NCBI GenBank assembly: GCA_036505875.1
Contig: DASXSR010000199.1
Span: 1 to 43,816, forward strand
Reading direction: 5' to 3'
DNA from: Onstottus_A sp036505875
Lineage (GTDB): Bacteria > Acidobacteriota > Blastocatellia > UBA7656
Length of the DNA: 43,816 nt
Every line of letters starts with the position of its first letter. Position 1 is the stretch's first letter. The notes beneath the pieces were generated by a model that made no database searches, had not been told where the DNA came from, and was given only the letters and a program-made list of their open reading frames with translations. Positions 1 to 8,800 of this stretch are shown here, piece after piece. The translations under genes were made by a program, and so were the position numbers.

Positions 1-2
1 AG

Positions 3-140
3 TCCCTCGCCCTTTATTTTGAAGATGCGTTGCGCACGTTTTTGATACCAGACCAGCCGGAAAAGTTCCCAAGTGCTGAACTGCGTTGGCTTCTAGCCGC
101 AGAGTCGCGAAAGAGCATAGTTCAGCGTGAAACCCTCTGA
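3..140 (+). CDS. C-terminal end of an unidentified protein (partial)
   Basis: An open frame enters from the left edge and stops with TGA at 138-140, giving the last 45 residues of a protein whose start lies outside the window. The visible part is amphipathic and mostly helical in character (LALYFEDALRTFLIP, then AELRWLLAAESRKSIVQ). I recognise no motif and cannot assign a family. The stop is about 170 bases before the proposed right end of the insertion sequence, so the gene appears complete at its 3' end and not interrupted. It could be a chance frame, but it is open all the way to the edge and its composition resembles a real protein. Confidence 0.4.
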   Translation, partial: SLALYFEDALRTFLIPDQPEKFPSAELRWLLAAESRKSIVQRETL

Positions 141-309
141 AGGCTGTTTTCTGTCGCCCCTCTTGGGGCTAACCGGCAGTGCTCCTCATAAAAAACATCC
201 TCATTCGACCTTAGCTCTTCCCGTCAAGCATCCTCTGATCAGACGGGGCGCGAAAAATCTGACGCGCATCTATGAAGCTTGCCTTGGAGTCAAGTATTAA
301 TTTGGACAC
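141..309. other. non-coding flank left of the insertion sequence
   Basis: No convincing gene lies here. The only structure seen is a small hairpin (GCCCC, loop TCTT, GGGGC near 155-168) without a following T run, so it is a weak terminator candidate for the partial gene before it. The sequence next to the element is AT-richer than the element itself. Confidence 0.35.
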
Positions 310-319
310 ACACCTATTC
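310..319 (+). repeat. candidate core direct repeat, right end of the IS
   Basis: ACACCTATTC, identical to 1807-1816. After one mismatch both copies continue CGC, then after another mismatch GC. The spacing of about 1.5 kb and the enclosed recombinase gene suggest these are the element boundaries. Confidence 0.5.
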
Positions 320-497
320 GCGCGGCACGAGTCCGCCAATTTGTATTCGACTCTCAACGTTGCGCCTGACATCAGACCGCCTATTTAAGTTTGGGTTTCC
401 TCGATCGATCGTAGCTTCGTGGCGCGATCAATCATCTATTCGAGCATGTTAGCCCCTGAGGATTGATTCGCACTCTCCCGGTGGAAGCAGATCCATA

Positions 498-581
498 GCG
501 AGGGGATGTCAAGTCTGCGCGCCGAGCCTCAATTGCCTCGGCGCGCGTCGACGCGAAGCGGCGACCTTGACATCCACTCGC
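498..581 (-). ncRNA. candidate bridge/seek RNA of the IS110-family element
   Basis: An 84-base segment downstream of the recombinase stop folds into a long imperfect hairpin. The outer stem pairs 498-502 with 577-581 (GCGAG/CTCGC) and 504-513 with 566-575 (GGATGTCAAG/CTTGACATCC), with one mismatch between them. The inner stem pairs 517-526 with 537-546 (GCGCGCCGAG/CTCGGCGCGC) around a ten-base loop. A 19-base asymmetric internal loop lies between the stems (547-565). IS1111-type recombinases are known to use a short structured RNA encoded in the non-coding end after the gene, with guide sequences in loops. Position, size and fold agree with that. Transcription and the guide segments are not shown by the sequence. 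Confidence 0.5.
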
Positions 582-653
582 GGGGTCTAATCTGTAACCT
601 CCTGGAAGAGGCCGGCCGCTCAATCACCCGTCAGGCACACAAGGCCTAGCGCG

Positions 654-1691
654 TCAACGAGCCAGCCGAGCTTCGACGCCACGACTGCGAAACTCTGCAT
701 AGTCGATGTTGTTCCGAAGCATAATCCAGCATCGGATCAACAACTTTCGTGCTACTGCAACCGTTGCTTTCTGCTTACCACGTCGCTTACCAACTCGCTC
801 ATAAAACTGCTTCAGATCCTGGTCGAACCTGACAGCCGTTTGGGCAGCTTCTCCCAAAAAGAACCGCAGCAATCGCGAGCCAGCTTTGCTTATTCCGATA
901 TAGCGTTTTCTTTCAGCGCTCGATCGTTCCATCGGCTCGAGGCCAACATAGGCGACAACCGATCGTTGCTTGCTGAATCTATTGAACGGCTCCAGGGTGT
1001 GAACTACCCCAAGAGCTGTCAGCACGCCAACTCCAGGATGAGTCATCAGCAGCTTGACCCTGTCGTCGGTCGAAGCTTGTTCCTTCAACCACTTGTCTAC
1101 CCTCCCGATCCGCTCGTTAATTGGGATCAGAAGCGACATCAAGTCTTCCGTCTGATGCTTGATCGCTGGCGCCATGCGAGCAGACTTCAATTGCTGTTGC
1201 CGAGCCCGGCTGAGCATCCGAGATCTTTCTGACAAGCCGCAACTCATTGCTATGGCCTGCAGGTTGTTAGTGATCATCGTCCGCATCTTGATCAGCCTTG
1301 CCCGGTACCTGAGCATCCGCAAGACCTCAACGCTTTCTCGGCTGTGGCGATGGACTTGGGGGAAATCCCCCTTCAGCATGATCTCCAAGATCAACTCGGC
1401 ATCCCGACGATCGTTCTTCTGTCGCCAGTTTGCTCGTCGCCGAATCTCGGTAGCGTGCCCTGTCCATACCGTATGACCAAGTTCTTCGAGCATCGCTTCA
1501 AACCAGGAGCTGTACCCGCCGGCTTCCAACCCTACGATCACCTGGCCGGTGAGCTTGGAGTAGAAGTCGCGCACATCGTCCTTGCGATGGTCGAGCTGTG
1601 CCAATTGGATCTCTCCATTCTCCGAATCACAGTAAGCTATCGTTTGCATCCTGGCGTGGAAATCCACACCGCAATATACTGTTCGCGTCAT
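654..1691 (-). CDS. IS110-family RNA-guided recombinase (transposase)
   Basis: 345 residues, the usual length for IS1111-type enzymes. The N-terminal RuvC-like DEDD domain shows CGVDFH (D10), GLEAGG (E56) and KNDRRDAE (D94, D97). A helical linker follows, then the C-terminal Transposase_20-type domain with HPGVGVLTALGV around residue 218, AYVGLEP, and SKAGSRLLRFFL, where S272 is the expected catalytic serine. The protein therefore looks intact. The ATG at 1691 has a strong ribosome site (GGGAGGCG on the minus strand) that lies inside a stem with upstream sequence. The enzyme is expected to cut and rejoin element and target DNA without hydrolysis, guided by the RNA of its own element. It lies alone, and the next gene, serS, diverges from it. 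Confidence 0.93.
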   Translation of the reverse strand: MTRTVYCGVDFHARMQTIAYCDSENGEIQLAQLDHRKDDVRDFYSKLTGQVIVGLEAGGYSSWFEAMLEELGHTVWTGHATEIRRRANWRQKNDRRDAELILEIMLKGDFPQVHRHSRESVEVLRMLRYRARLIKMRTMITNNLQAIAMSCGLSERSRMLSRARQQQLKSARMAPAIKHQTEDLMSLLIPINERIGRVDKWLKEQASTDDRVKLLMTHPGVGVLTALGVVHTLEPFNRFSKQRSVVAYVGLEPMERSSAERKRYIGISKAGSRLLRFFLGEAAQTAVRFDQDLKQFYERVGKRRGKQKATVAVARKLLIRCWIMLRNNIDYAEFRSRGVEARLAR

Positions 1692-1693
1692 AA

Positions 1694-1769
1694 GCGCCTC
1701 CCACGACGGTCTATCGTCCGGCGCGCGGTTGAGTCTAACAAACTCCGCCGCGCGCTGCGGGAGGAGCGC
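1694..1769 (-). promoter_or_regulatory. leader hairpin that covers the recombinase ribosome site
   Basis: GCGCCTCCC at 1694-1702 pairs with GGGAGGAGCGC at 1759-1769 with a two-base bulge. Inside it GCGCGCGG (1721-1728) pairs with CCGCGCGC (1748-1755). On the minus strand the inner arm nearest the gene contains the Shine-Dalgarno sequence of the recombinase, so translation from a long transcript could be restrained. It could instead be an alternative place for the guide RNA, as in IS110-group elements. Confidence 0.4.
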
Positions 1770-1803
1770 CGCTTCATAACATCACACGGCGCTGATCACA
1801 GAG

Positions 1804-1833
1804 TTGACACCTATTCTCGCCGCAGCTTACGCT
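1804..1833 (+). promoter_or_regulatory. possible serS promoter spanning the IS end
   Basis: A perfect -35 hexamer TTGACA (1804-1809) is followed after 18 bases by TACGCT (1828-1833), which keeps the three most conserved -10 positions. The -35 overlaps the proposed element border at 1807-1816, so serS may be read from a hybrid promoter made by the insertion. The weak -10 keeps confidence low. Confidence 0.3.
1807..1816 (+). repeat. candidate core direct repeat, left end of the IS
   Basis: ACACCTATTC, the second copy of the ten-base repeat at 310-319. It sits about 55 bases before the serS start codon. Confidence 0.5.
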
Positions 1834-1870
1834 CTCGTTTTGTTATTCAGTGTGAAAGGTGACTGTGACT

Positions 1871-3154
1871 ATGCTCGACATCAATTTCGTGCGGGCCAAT
1901 CTCGATCTTGTAAGGCAGAAGCTTGAACAGCGCGGCGTCCCGCGTGACGCGCTCGATCGGTTCAATGAGCTCGATGAGCGGCGTCGCACGGTCGTTCGCG
2001 AGCGCGATGATTTGAACGCGGCTCGTAATCGCGAAAGCCAGGAGATCGGCAAATTGATGAAGGCAGGTCAAAAAGACGAGGCCCAGTCGCGCCGCGCAGC
2101 AGTTCGGGAGCTTGGGAATCAGATCGCCACCGCCGAGACTGAGTTGAACGCGATTGAAACAGACTTGAACGAGCTGATGGTATCGCTTCCCAATCTTCCT
2201 CACGAGAGCACGCCGGTCGGTCGCGATGAGTCTGCTAATCAAGAAATCAAACGTTGGGGGGCCCCTCCCGTTTTCGATTTCGAGCCTCGGGATCATGTCG
2301 ATCTGGGCGTCTCGCTAGGTCTGGTTGATCTTGAACGCGCGGCGAAGATCTCCGGGTCGCGCTTTGCGATCCTCATAGGCGCAGGCGCGCGGCTCGAACG
2401 AGCGCTGATAAACTTCTGTTTGGATTTTCAGACAAAGCGCAACGGCTATCAAGAAATGCTGCCGCCGTTCATCGTGAATTCAAATACGCTGTTCGGGACG
2501 GGCCAGCTTCCTAAGTTTGAGGCCGACCTGTTCAAGCTCACCGACGAACGCGGGCTTTATCTGATCCCGACGGCCGAAGTGCCGCTCACGAACTTGTACG
2601 CGGGCGAGATCCTGGATGGGGGGCGTTTGCCCATCAAGCTCGCCGCCTACACGCCATGCTTCAGGTCCGAAGCCGGAAGTTGGGGCAAAGATACGCGAGG
2701 ATTGATTCGCCAGCACCAGTTCGACAAAGTCGAGTTGGTTAAGATCACGCGGCCTGAGGAGTCTTATGATGAGCTCGAGTCGCTGACTCGTGACGCCGAA
2801 GCAGTGCTTGAAGAGTTGGGCCTCGCATATCGCAGAGTAGCGCTCGCAACGGGTGATCTCGGCTTCTCGTCGGCGAAGACCTACGACATCGAAGTTTGGC
2901 TCCCTAGCCAGAACACCTATCGCGAGATATCGTCTTGCTCGAATTGCGAGGCGTTCCAGGCTCGACGCGCGAATATCAGATTTCGGCGCGAGCAAAAATC
3001 GAAGCCTGAATACGTTCACACGCTAAACGGCTCGGGGCTTGCGATCGGGCGATTGTGGCTTGCATTACTCGAAAACTATCAGCAGTCGGACGGCTCGGCG
3101 GTGATTCCCGAATCGCTCCGACCCTATATCGATAACCTGGAAGTTATCAAGTGA
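1871..3154 (+). CDS. serS: seryl-tRNA synthetase
   Basis: Charges tRNA-Ser (and tRNA-Sec where present) with serine in the cytoplasm. The ATG at 1871 gives 427 residues and the family-typical beginning MLDINFVRAN, with AAAGGTGA nine bases upstream. A GTG at 1859 would add four residues and is less likely. Residues 1-110 form the charged coiled-coil arm that grips the tRNA. The class II catalytic core follows, with motif 2 around residue 262 (CFRSEAGSWGKDTRG), the serine-binding TAEVPL segment, and motif 3 near residue 380 (NGSGLAIGRLWLALLENYQ). All key residues appear present. The gene stands alone, with the insertion sequence directly upstream and a long non-coding stretch downstream. Confidence 0.97.
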   Translation: MLDINFVRANLDLVRQKLEQRGVPRDALDRFNELDERRRTVVRERDDLNAARNRESQEIGKLMKAGQKDEAQSRRAAVRELGNQIATAETELNAIETDLNELMVSLPNLPHESTPVGRDESANQEIKRWGAPPVFDFEPRDHVDLGVSLGLVDLERAAKISGSRFAILIGAGARLERALINFCLDFQTKRNGYQEMLPPFIVNSNTLFGTGQLPKFEADLFKLTDERGLYLIPTAEVPLTNLYAGEILDGGRLPIKLAAYTPCFRSEAGSWGKDTRGLIRQHQFDKVELVKITRPEESYDELESLTRDAEAVLEELGLAYRRVALATGDLGFSSAKTYDIEVWLPSQNTYREISSCSNCEAFQARRANIRFRREQKSKPEYVHTLNGSGLAIGRLWLALLENYQQSDGSAVIPESLRPYIDNLEVIK

Positions 3155-3682
3155 GTGTATCGCTGCCTTATAAGGCCGAACCTCGCAAGCGGCAAAGAAA
3201 GCGGCCACCGTACATCAGCGCCAGAAGCCATAGAGAGGGTTCTGACTCGGTTTTCAAAATTGCGAGAGCGATTAGTCAAAATCCCAATGTCGCCCGCGCA
3301 GTTCATCCGGCACTGTGTACGGTGGCCCAAGAGAACACCATCAGGCGTCTCAAGCTTCCGTGACCATCTAGAGCATAACGCGTGCCAAGCTCTCGTCCAC
3401 CGCGTCAGCGGCCATTTATGGCGACGGTTTAACGCGGCTTTCTTCGCGCTTTCTCAATGTGACGCTAGACGGTCATCCGGCTTACTTCCTTTTGACTGAT
3501 TAGCTCAATTGTCCGCGATTTTCGCGCTTCGACTTGTCAATGAAGCTGAGATGCAGCTGGAGATCACAGTTCGAATTTTAATTATTGACCTGAAGGTGAG
3601 GCCCTGTTACTTTTGCAAGCGTACCCACGTAGGTTTGCCCCTCGCGAATAATCCAACAAGCGGAGTCTTCCCAGGAGTCACA
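3155..3682. other. 528-base stretch without a convincing gene
   Basis: Short open frames here (for example 3155-3499 on the plus strand) have no family resemblance, no ribosome site and odd composition, so I do not call them. No tRNA-like fold was found. The only signal is a possible promoter near its right end, listed separately. Confidence 0.5.
3585..3613 (+). promoter_or_regulatory. possible promoter of the exported protein at 3683
   Basis: TTGACC (3585-3590), a 17-base spacer and TACTTT (3608-3613) preceded by TG at 3605-3606, an extended -10 pattern. It would start transcription about 60 bases before the ATG at 3683. Confidence 0.35.
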
Positions 3683-4603
3683 ATGAAAAGCACGGGCCGC
3701 GCAGGCATTGCTCTAATGATCTTCTTAATCGCATCGCTGTCGGTCTCGGTCGCTGGTCAGCAGAGTTCAGACCAGTCCGACCCGCTTGCCAAGCGGTCAG
3801 ACATCTATTGTACAGGTTTCATTGCCGATGTTCCGCCGCGCGTTGATCTTCAAGTCGTCGGAGCAGAAGCGGAGAATTTGAAAGTGACGTTTGCGCAGGG
3901 CGATGTGGTTTATCTAAATCGCGGCCGCAGCGCTGGTGTTCAGCCCGGCGCCGTATATCAAATAATCCGGCCTGTGGGCGAGCTCAATCACCCGTTCGCC
4001 AAAAGGAAACTCGGCTATTATGTCCGCGAGGTAGGGATGCTCCGCGTTCTCGAAGTTGGCGAAAAAACCTCCGCGGCTGAGATCACGGTATCCTGCGATA
4101 CAGTAGAATTCGGCGATTTGCTCAAGCCTTACGAGGAGTCTTTGGGACCTGCCGCACGCGACGCGCGTCCACTACCTAAATACCGGGAGGGCTCGGGCGG
4201 AACAACAGGACAAATCGTCATGTCGCCAGGCTTTCACGAGAATCTTTCCGCCAATCGCGTGGTCTTCATTGATCTTGGCACCCGGCAGGATGTCCATCCC
4301 GGCGATTCGTTCACCATCTATCGGGAGATTGGCGCGCGCGAAGGAATCACAAACACTCCCAAGGACAGCGTGATGAAGCGTCGCAGCGACGGCTACGAGA
4401 GCGATCGATTCCGTGGCGGCGAGTACTCGATACAAGCGACGCGAGTTCCACAACATACGGTCTTGCGTGAGCGCCCGCAATTGCCGCGCAAGGTTCTAGG
4501 CGAGCTTGTGGTTCTAAAAGTCGAGAAGACCGCTTCTGTGGCACTCATCACACGAACTACCGCGGAGGTGCAGGTCGGCGATTTGATTCAGCGGTCCAAC
4601 TGA
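3683..4603 (+). CDS. exported protein with two similar beta-rich repeats
   Basis: 306 residues from the ATG at 3683, which has AGGAG six bases upstream and gives a normal signal peptide (MKSTGRAGIALMIFLIASLS). The mature part has two related halves. The first contains GDVVYLNRGRSAGVQPG, later VGMLRVLEVGEKTSAAEI and ends VEFGDLLKP. The second contains NRVVFIDLGTRQDVHPGD, later LGELVVLKVEKTASVALI and ends VQVGDLIQ. This pattern (a turn with G.xGV.PG, then a strand with V.VE..S..A, then GDL) resembles the C-terminal domain of the flagellar protein FlgT, which is inference from pattern only. No flagellar genes are nearby. It is probably periplasmic or attached to the envelope. Function unknown. 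Confidence 0.75.
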   Translation: MKSTGRAGIALMIFLIASLSVSVAGQQSSDQSDPLAKRSDIYCTGFIADVPPRVDLQVVGAEAENLKVTFAQGDVVYLNRGRSAGVQPGAVYQIIRPVGELNHPFAKRKLGYYVREVGMLRVLEVGEKTSAAEITVSCDTVEFGDLLKPYEESLGPAARDARPLPKYREGSGGTTGQIVMSPGFHENLSANRVVFIDLGTRQDVHPGDSFTIYREIGAREGITNTPKDSVMKRRSDGYESDRFRGGEYSIQATRVPQHTVLRERPQLPRKVLGELVVLKVEKTASVALITRTTAEVQVGDLIQRSN

Positions 4604-4727
4604 AGCATACAGGACAGGACTTGCAGGATTTACACGATTCATAGGTGCCTTCCTTGGCCGCCTTCGATTCGCCCGCGCCTTCTTCTTCGTCCTCTTGGCC
4701 TCTTGTTCTTCCCACGCGCCAGTCAAA

Positions 4728-4736
4728 TGCTATAAT
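4728..4736 (+). promoter_or_regulatory. extended -10 promoter of the gene at 4767
   Basis: TGCTATAAT: a TG dinucleotide, one base, then a perfect -10 hexamer at 4731-4736. A weak -35 (TTCCCA, 4709-4714) is 16 bases upstream. The start codon follows 30 bases later with a strong TAGGAGG ribosome site. Confidence 0.55.
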
Positions 4737-4766
4737 AACTTCGCGTGGATGGTAGGAGGCCGAGTC

Positions 4767-5807
4767 ATGCTACTAAAATCAAAGTCGATCTGTGCGCTCA
4801 CGCTGATCTCACTCTTGATCTGTTGCACCTTATATTTGCCGCGCTACGCCGTCGCTCAGGATAAGGACAGCGGCGAAAAGGCAAAAAAGGAAAAGAAGGA
4901 AGGAAAGAAAAAAGCGAAGGATGATGGCGGTGGGACGATAGCCCGCCCGGTGCTCTGGGAAGACCCGACCGATATTGAAAGTCGCGACCTGTTCAATGGT
5001 CCGGGCGGCGCTGAAGGGGCGCCCGACCCAAACGGCAAATTCACCTTCGAGTCGCGCTCGACAAAGGGCACATCCGAGAAAATCCACGTTGAAGACGACA
5101 AGGGTCGAAAGTGGACCGTCAAGTTCGGGCCGGAGGCGAAACCCGAAACAACCGCGACGCGAATAGTGTGGGCGGCCGGTTACCATGTTGACCAGGATTA
5201 CTTCGTCAAGCGAACGCACATCCTCGGCCGCGGCGGCTTCGACGTGTGGGACGTGAGATTCGAGCGCCGTGATGACGGTTACAAAGAGGAGGGCCTGTGG
5301 TCGTGGGAGTCCAATCCGTTTAACGGCACGCGAGAGCTTCAGGGCCTTAAGGTATTGATGGCTTTGCTCAACAATTGGGACCTCAAGATCGACAACAATA
5401 AGATCGTGCGGCCCAGCAAGAAAAGCGGAGCCGATCGGGATGAGCGCATCTACTACGACGCAGATCTAGGCGCAACGCTGGGGTCGACTGGATCGTTCTT
5501 TGCGAAGCTTCCCTTCTTTGGCAATGCGCCGGCAGGATCGAAAGGAGACCCGGGCGGTTACTCGAAGCAGATTTTCATCGACGGCGTGAAAAATGGCCAG
5601 GTGGTGTTCCACTACAAGGGCAAGGACCCAAAGGCTCTTGAAGGGGTAACGGCCGAAAGCGCTCGGTGGATGGGCAATCTGCTCGGACGGCTGTCAGACA
5701 AACAGCTAACCGATGCATTTCGAGCTGGCGGCTTCAGTGATTCTGAGGTTGCAACCTACGTGCGCGCACTGCGAGACAGAATCAATCAACTCAAGAACCT
5801 CAAGTAG
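4767..5807 (+). CDS. exported protein with a possible atypical kinase-like fold
   Basis: 346 residues from the ATG at 4767 (TAGGAGG seven bases upstream). A signal peptide (residues 1-30) is followed by a lysine/glutamate-rich linker (31-53). The main domain has features that recall secreted FAM20/HipA-type kinases: KWTVKFG with K119, a helix with TATRIVWAAGYHVDQDYFV, then NNWDLKIDNNKIV (D205, N210, N211), and YYDADLGATLGS (D231, D233) in the position of a metal-binding aspartate. These similarities are pattern recognition and could be fortuitous. A C-terminal helical segment (SDKQLTDAFRAGGFSDSEV) resembles small regulatory helices. It is followed after 39 bases by the convergent chemoreceptor gene. 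Function is unknown; export and gene reality are well supported. Confidence 0.7.
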   Translation: MLLKSKSICALTLISLLICCTLYLPRYAVAQDKDSGEKAKKEKKEGKKKAKDDGGGTIARPVLWEDPTDIESRDLFNGPGGAEGAPDPNGKFTFESRSTKGTSEKIHVEDDKGRKWTVKFGPEAKPETTATRIVWAAGYHVDQDYFVKRTHILGRGGFDVWDVRFERRDDGYKEEGLWSWESNPFNGTRELQGLKVLMALLNNWDLKIDNNKIVRPSKKSGADRDERIYYDADLGATLGSTGSFFAKLPFFGNAPAGSKGDPGGYSKQIFIDGVKNGQVVFHYKGKDPKALEGVTAESARWMGNLLGRLSDKQLTDAFRAGGFSDSEVATYVRALRDRINQLKNLK

Positions 5808-5846
5808 GCAACGAGCTGGAACGCGATATGACGGTGGACGACGACA

Positions 5847-8800
5847 CTACTTGTCGCCTAGCTTCGCAAACCACAAATCTTTCGGCATGACCGACGGGGA
5901 CAACAAATGCAGCGTCACGCCTTCCAGATCAGCCCGGTGCGCAACGAAGCTCCGCCGGTGTGCAAGGAAGGCGCACGGCGCATCTTCCAACAGCAGTTTC
6001 GTGACTTCTCGATAGATGGCGGCTCTTTGATCGCGGTTCATCACCGAACGCGCCTGATCGGTTAGCCGATCGACTTGTTCGCTCGAATAAGTGCTGATGA
6101 ACAAATCGCGATTGCGCGAGTTGAAAAGCACGTAGGTGAAGTTGTCAGGATCGGGGTAGTCAGCGTACCAATCTCGTCCCGCGATCGGAACAGTTCGTAG
6201 TTTCAGCCCCCGCTCCATTTCTTCAGCTTCGGCGTAGCGAAACTCGGCGCGAATGCCGACCGCCGCCAAGTCCTCCTTCAAGCATTCAACTGCGGAGTTG
6301 ACCGACTGTGGCCACCACACCTCTGTATCGAATCCGCTCTCATACCCGGCGTCCTCCAGCAACGTTCTCGCGCGATCGGGATCGTAGTCGTACCCGCGCT
6401 CGCCTGGATCGTAGCCCAACACACCAGGCGGGATCGGCCCGATGCTAAGCTCCGCCATCTCTCCGTACACCTCGCGCAAGAACCGTCGGCGATCTATGGC
6501 CAGACATATGGCCTGACGCACGCGACGGTCGGACAGCGGCGGGCGCTCACAATCGAATACGAGCATCCGTGTCTGCAACTGTACCGCCTCGAGCACCTGA
6601 ATGTCAGCGGCGCGCTCCTTTATCGTCGCGAGGTCAGTGAGCGGCAAATCCGTAACGTAATCAAGCTCATTACGCAGGAACATGTCCAATATCTCTTCTC
6701 CGCCCAGTCCAAAGTGAACGGTCAGCCGGTCAACGTAAGGCAGCTCCGGATTCCAATAGTTGGAAAAGCGCTCGAGTTGAACTTCCCTTCCGAGCACCGC
6801 CTCAACGACTCGAAACGGCCCCGAGCCTACCGGTCGAACTTCGAAATCCATCGTGGGGCGCTCGACCTCTTCACGCGGGAAGATGTAGCTGTACTCGGTG
6901 CAAAGGGTTGAAAGGAAAAATGCGACAGGTTGAACCAACTCCAACTTCACCACTTGTTCGTTGACGAGTTGAATGCCAGCGACCGAATCAGCCTCGCCTG
7001 ACATGAACTGCTCTGCGCCGACCAGCGGCCGGAAAGCCCACGCCGCGGCGTCTTCATTCTGACGCATCTGCCGCTCGAAGGAGTACTTAACATCCTCGGC
7101 GCGCACCCGGCGGCCGTTGTGGAATCGCGCCGACTCGCGCAAGTAGAAAGTGTAAACGCGGCCGTCGGGAGAAATATCCCAACGCTCAGCTATTGCCGGT
7201 CGAATCTCCGCCCGTTCACCGAATTGCACCAGCCCTTCAAATATGTTGGACATCACATCTACGCGAGACAACGACGAAACCGTCGCCGGATCGAGTGTTA
7301 CTTGCGAAGCTCGCAACGCGAAGCGCAAATGCCCTCCGCGTTCGGGCGCCGGCAACTGAAAAGTTTCCACTTCGCGGTTCAAGAGCTCAGCTTCGCGAAC
7401 CAGCAGATCGACTGCGCTGTTGATTCCGGAGATCGAAGCCTGGTTCCGGCTTACGACTTCCTTGATCGTCTCAACCGCGCGAAGGACCCGATCGGCGCCG
7501 GTGGACTGCTCATCGGAAGCCACGCGAATCTGCTCCACGGCACCCGTCAACTCCTCCATCGCTTGGGCGATAGATCGTGACACCTTGGCTTGTTCGCCAG
7601 TCGCCAGGCGCACCTGTTCAGTAAGCTCGCTCATATGCAACGCGCGCTCGCCGATATGCCGCGAGGTTAGAGCTTGTTCGCCGGTTGCGCGCTCGATGTC
7701 GCGTGCTTGCTGTCGCACGAGGTCCGCGGCCTCGAGGACCGTGTGGCTCTCGGAAGCCTGGATCGCGGTTGAGTCGGCGATCGCTCGAATGCGATCGGAG
7801 GCGGCATTGGTTTTGTCTCGTATCTCGGTAAGCAGCGCCGCCGCACGTGACGCTAGATCAACTCCTTCGTCCGCGCGCTCACCGCCAACTGCCACTCGCT
7901 GGATTGCCTCGGTCACATCTTCGCGGACGGATTGGACGACTTCCTCGATCTCACGAGTGGATGCTGAGGTGCGCTCGCTTAGTTCCTTAATTTCGTCGGC
8001 GACTATTCGGAAGCCGCGTCCTTGCGTGCCCGCTTGGGCGGCGAGTATCGCCGCGTTCAACGCGAGTAGGTGAGTGCGATCTGCGATTTCATTGATGACG
8101 TGAGTGACCTCACCAATCTGGTCAGACCTTTTTCCAAGTCGCGTTATCGTCTCGGTAGCAGCGTCGATGGCGTCCTTGATCTTCGATACGCTGGTTGCGG
8201 TTTCGCCGACAAGCTCGCTGCCCGAATCAGCCGACCGCGCGACCTCTTCGGCGAGCATCGTAGTCTCATTCACCGAGTCGCCGATGCTGCGGGTTGAATT
8301 GTCGATCGCCTCCATGGCTCCGGCAGTTTTCTCGGCGGACTCCGCCAATGCCTCAGTGGACTCGGCGACCTTGCGCACGGTGTTTGCCATGTCGTCGATA
8401 GCCATAGCGGTCTCTTCGACAAACTGCGCCAACTCGTCCGCATTTTCCGAGACCTGGTTAATCGATGTCGCCATCCTCATCACGGAGTTTGACGTCGATT
8501 GAGAGAGATCCAACAGCGTCTGGAGGCTTTCACCCACCGAGTGCATTGACGCGTTCATCTCGGCGATCGAGCCCGACGTCTCTTCGACCGACTTTGCTTC
8601 GTCGAGCACCCCTGCCGAGAGCATTTGCGTCCCGCGCAAGACTTCGCCGACAACGGTTTCGATTGAATCGGCAGCGCGCTGAAGTCTCCCAACAATGTAG
8701 CGCAACCGGCGGGCAAGCCAATCGAGATTAAGGAGGAGTTGCCTGTCTCTTCCAGTTAACTCCTTGTGCTTTCCATTGGCCAGAACACTTAGGTCGCCTT

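Larger units (their letters stand above)
310..1816 (-). mobile_element. IS110/IS1111-family insertion sequence
   Basis: A single recombinase gene on the minus strand is flanked by non-coding ends of about 330 bases (right end, downstream of the gene) and 115 bases (left end, upstream). The proposed borders are the two copies of ACACCTATTC at 310-319 and 1807-1816. Beyond the identical ten bases the copies stay similar (15 of 17 positions). Elements of this family lack ordinary terminal inverted repeats and target duplications, and short direct core repeats at both ends are expected. The larger downstream end fits the IS1111-type layout, where the guide RNA lies after the gene. The family call is firm because of the recombinase; the exact ends are inference. 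Confidence 0.7.

Noticed and set aside
432..623. Minus-strand open frame of 63 residues in the IS right end
   Set aside because: It overlaps the long hairpin, has no ribosome site, and its composition follows the palindromes rather than a protein family.
121..1860. TTCAGCGTGAAA (121-132) and TTCAGTGTGAAA (near 1846) as IS direct repeats
   Set aside because: One mismatch, and the left copy lies within the upstream coding sequence. The ACACCTATTC pair fits the element size and end position better.
840..1862. Plus-strand open frames opposite the recombinase
   Set aside because: They mirror the recombinase gene on the other strand and show no family features.
3155..3499. Open frame of 114 residues directly after serS
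   Set aside because: No ribosome site, no recognisable family, and basic, low-information composition.
3567..3585. GTTCGAAT as a tRNA T-arm after serS
   Set aside because: No acceptor stem or anticodon arm can be folded around it.
7420..8502. Plus-strand open frames opposite the chemoreceptor
   Set aside because: Long serine-rich antisense frames are expected opposite a coiled-coil gene of this composition.
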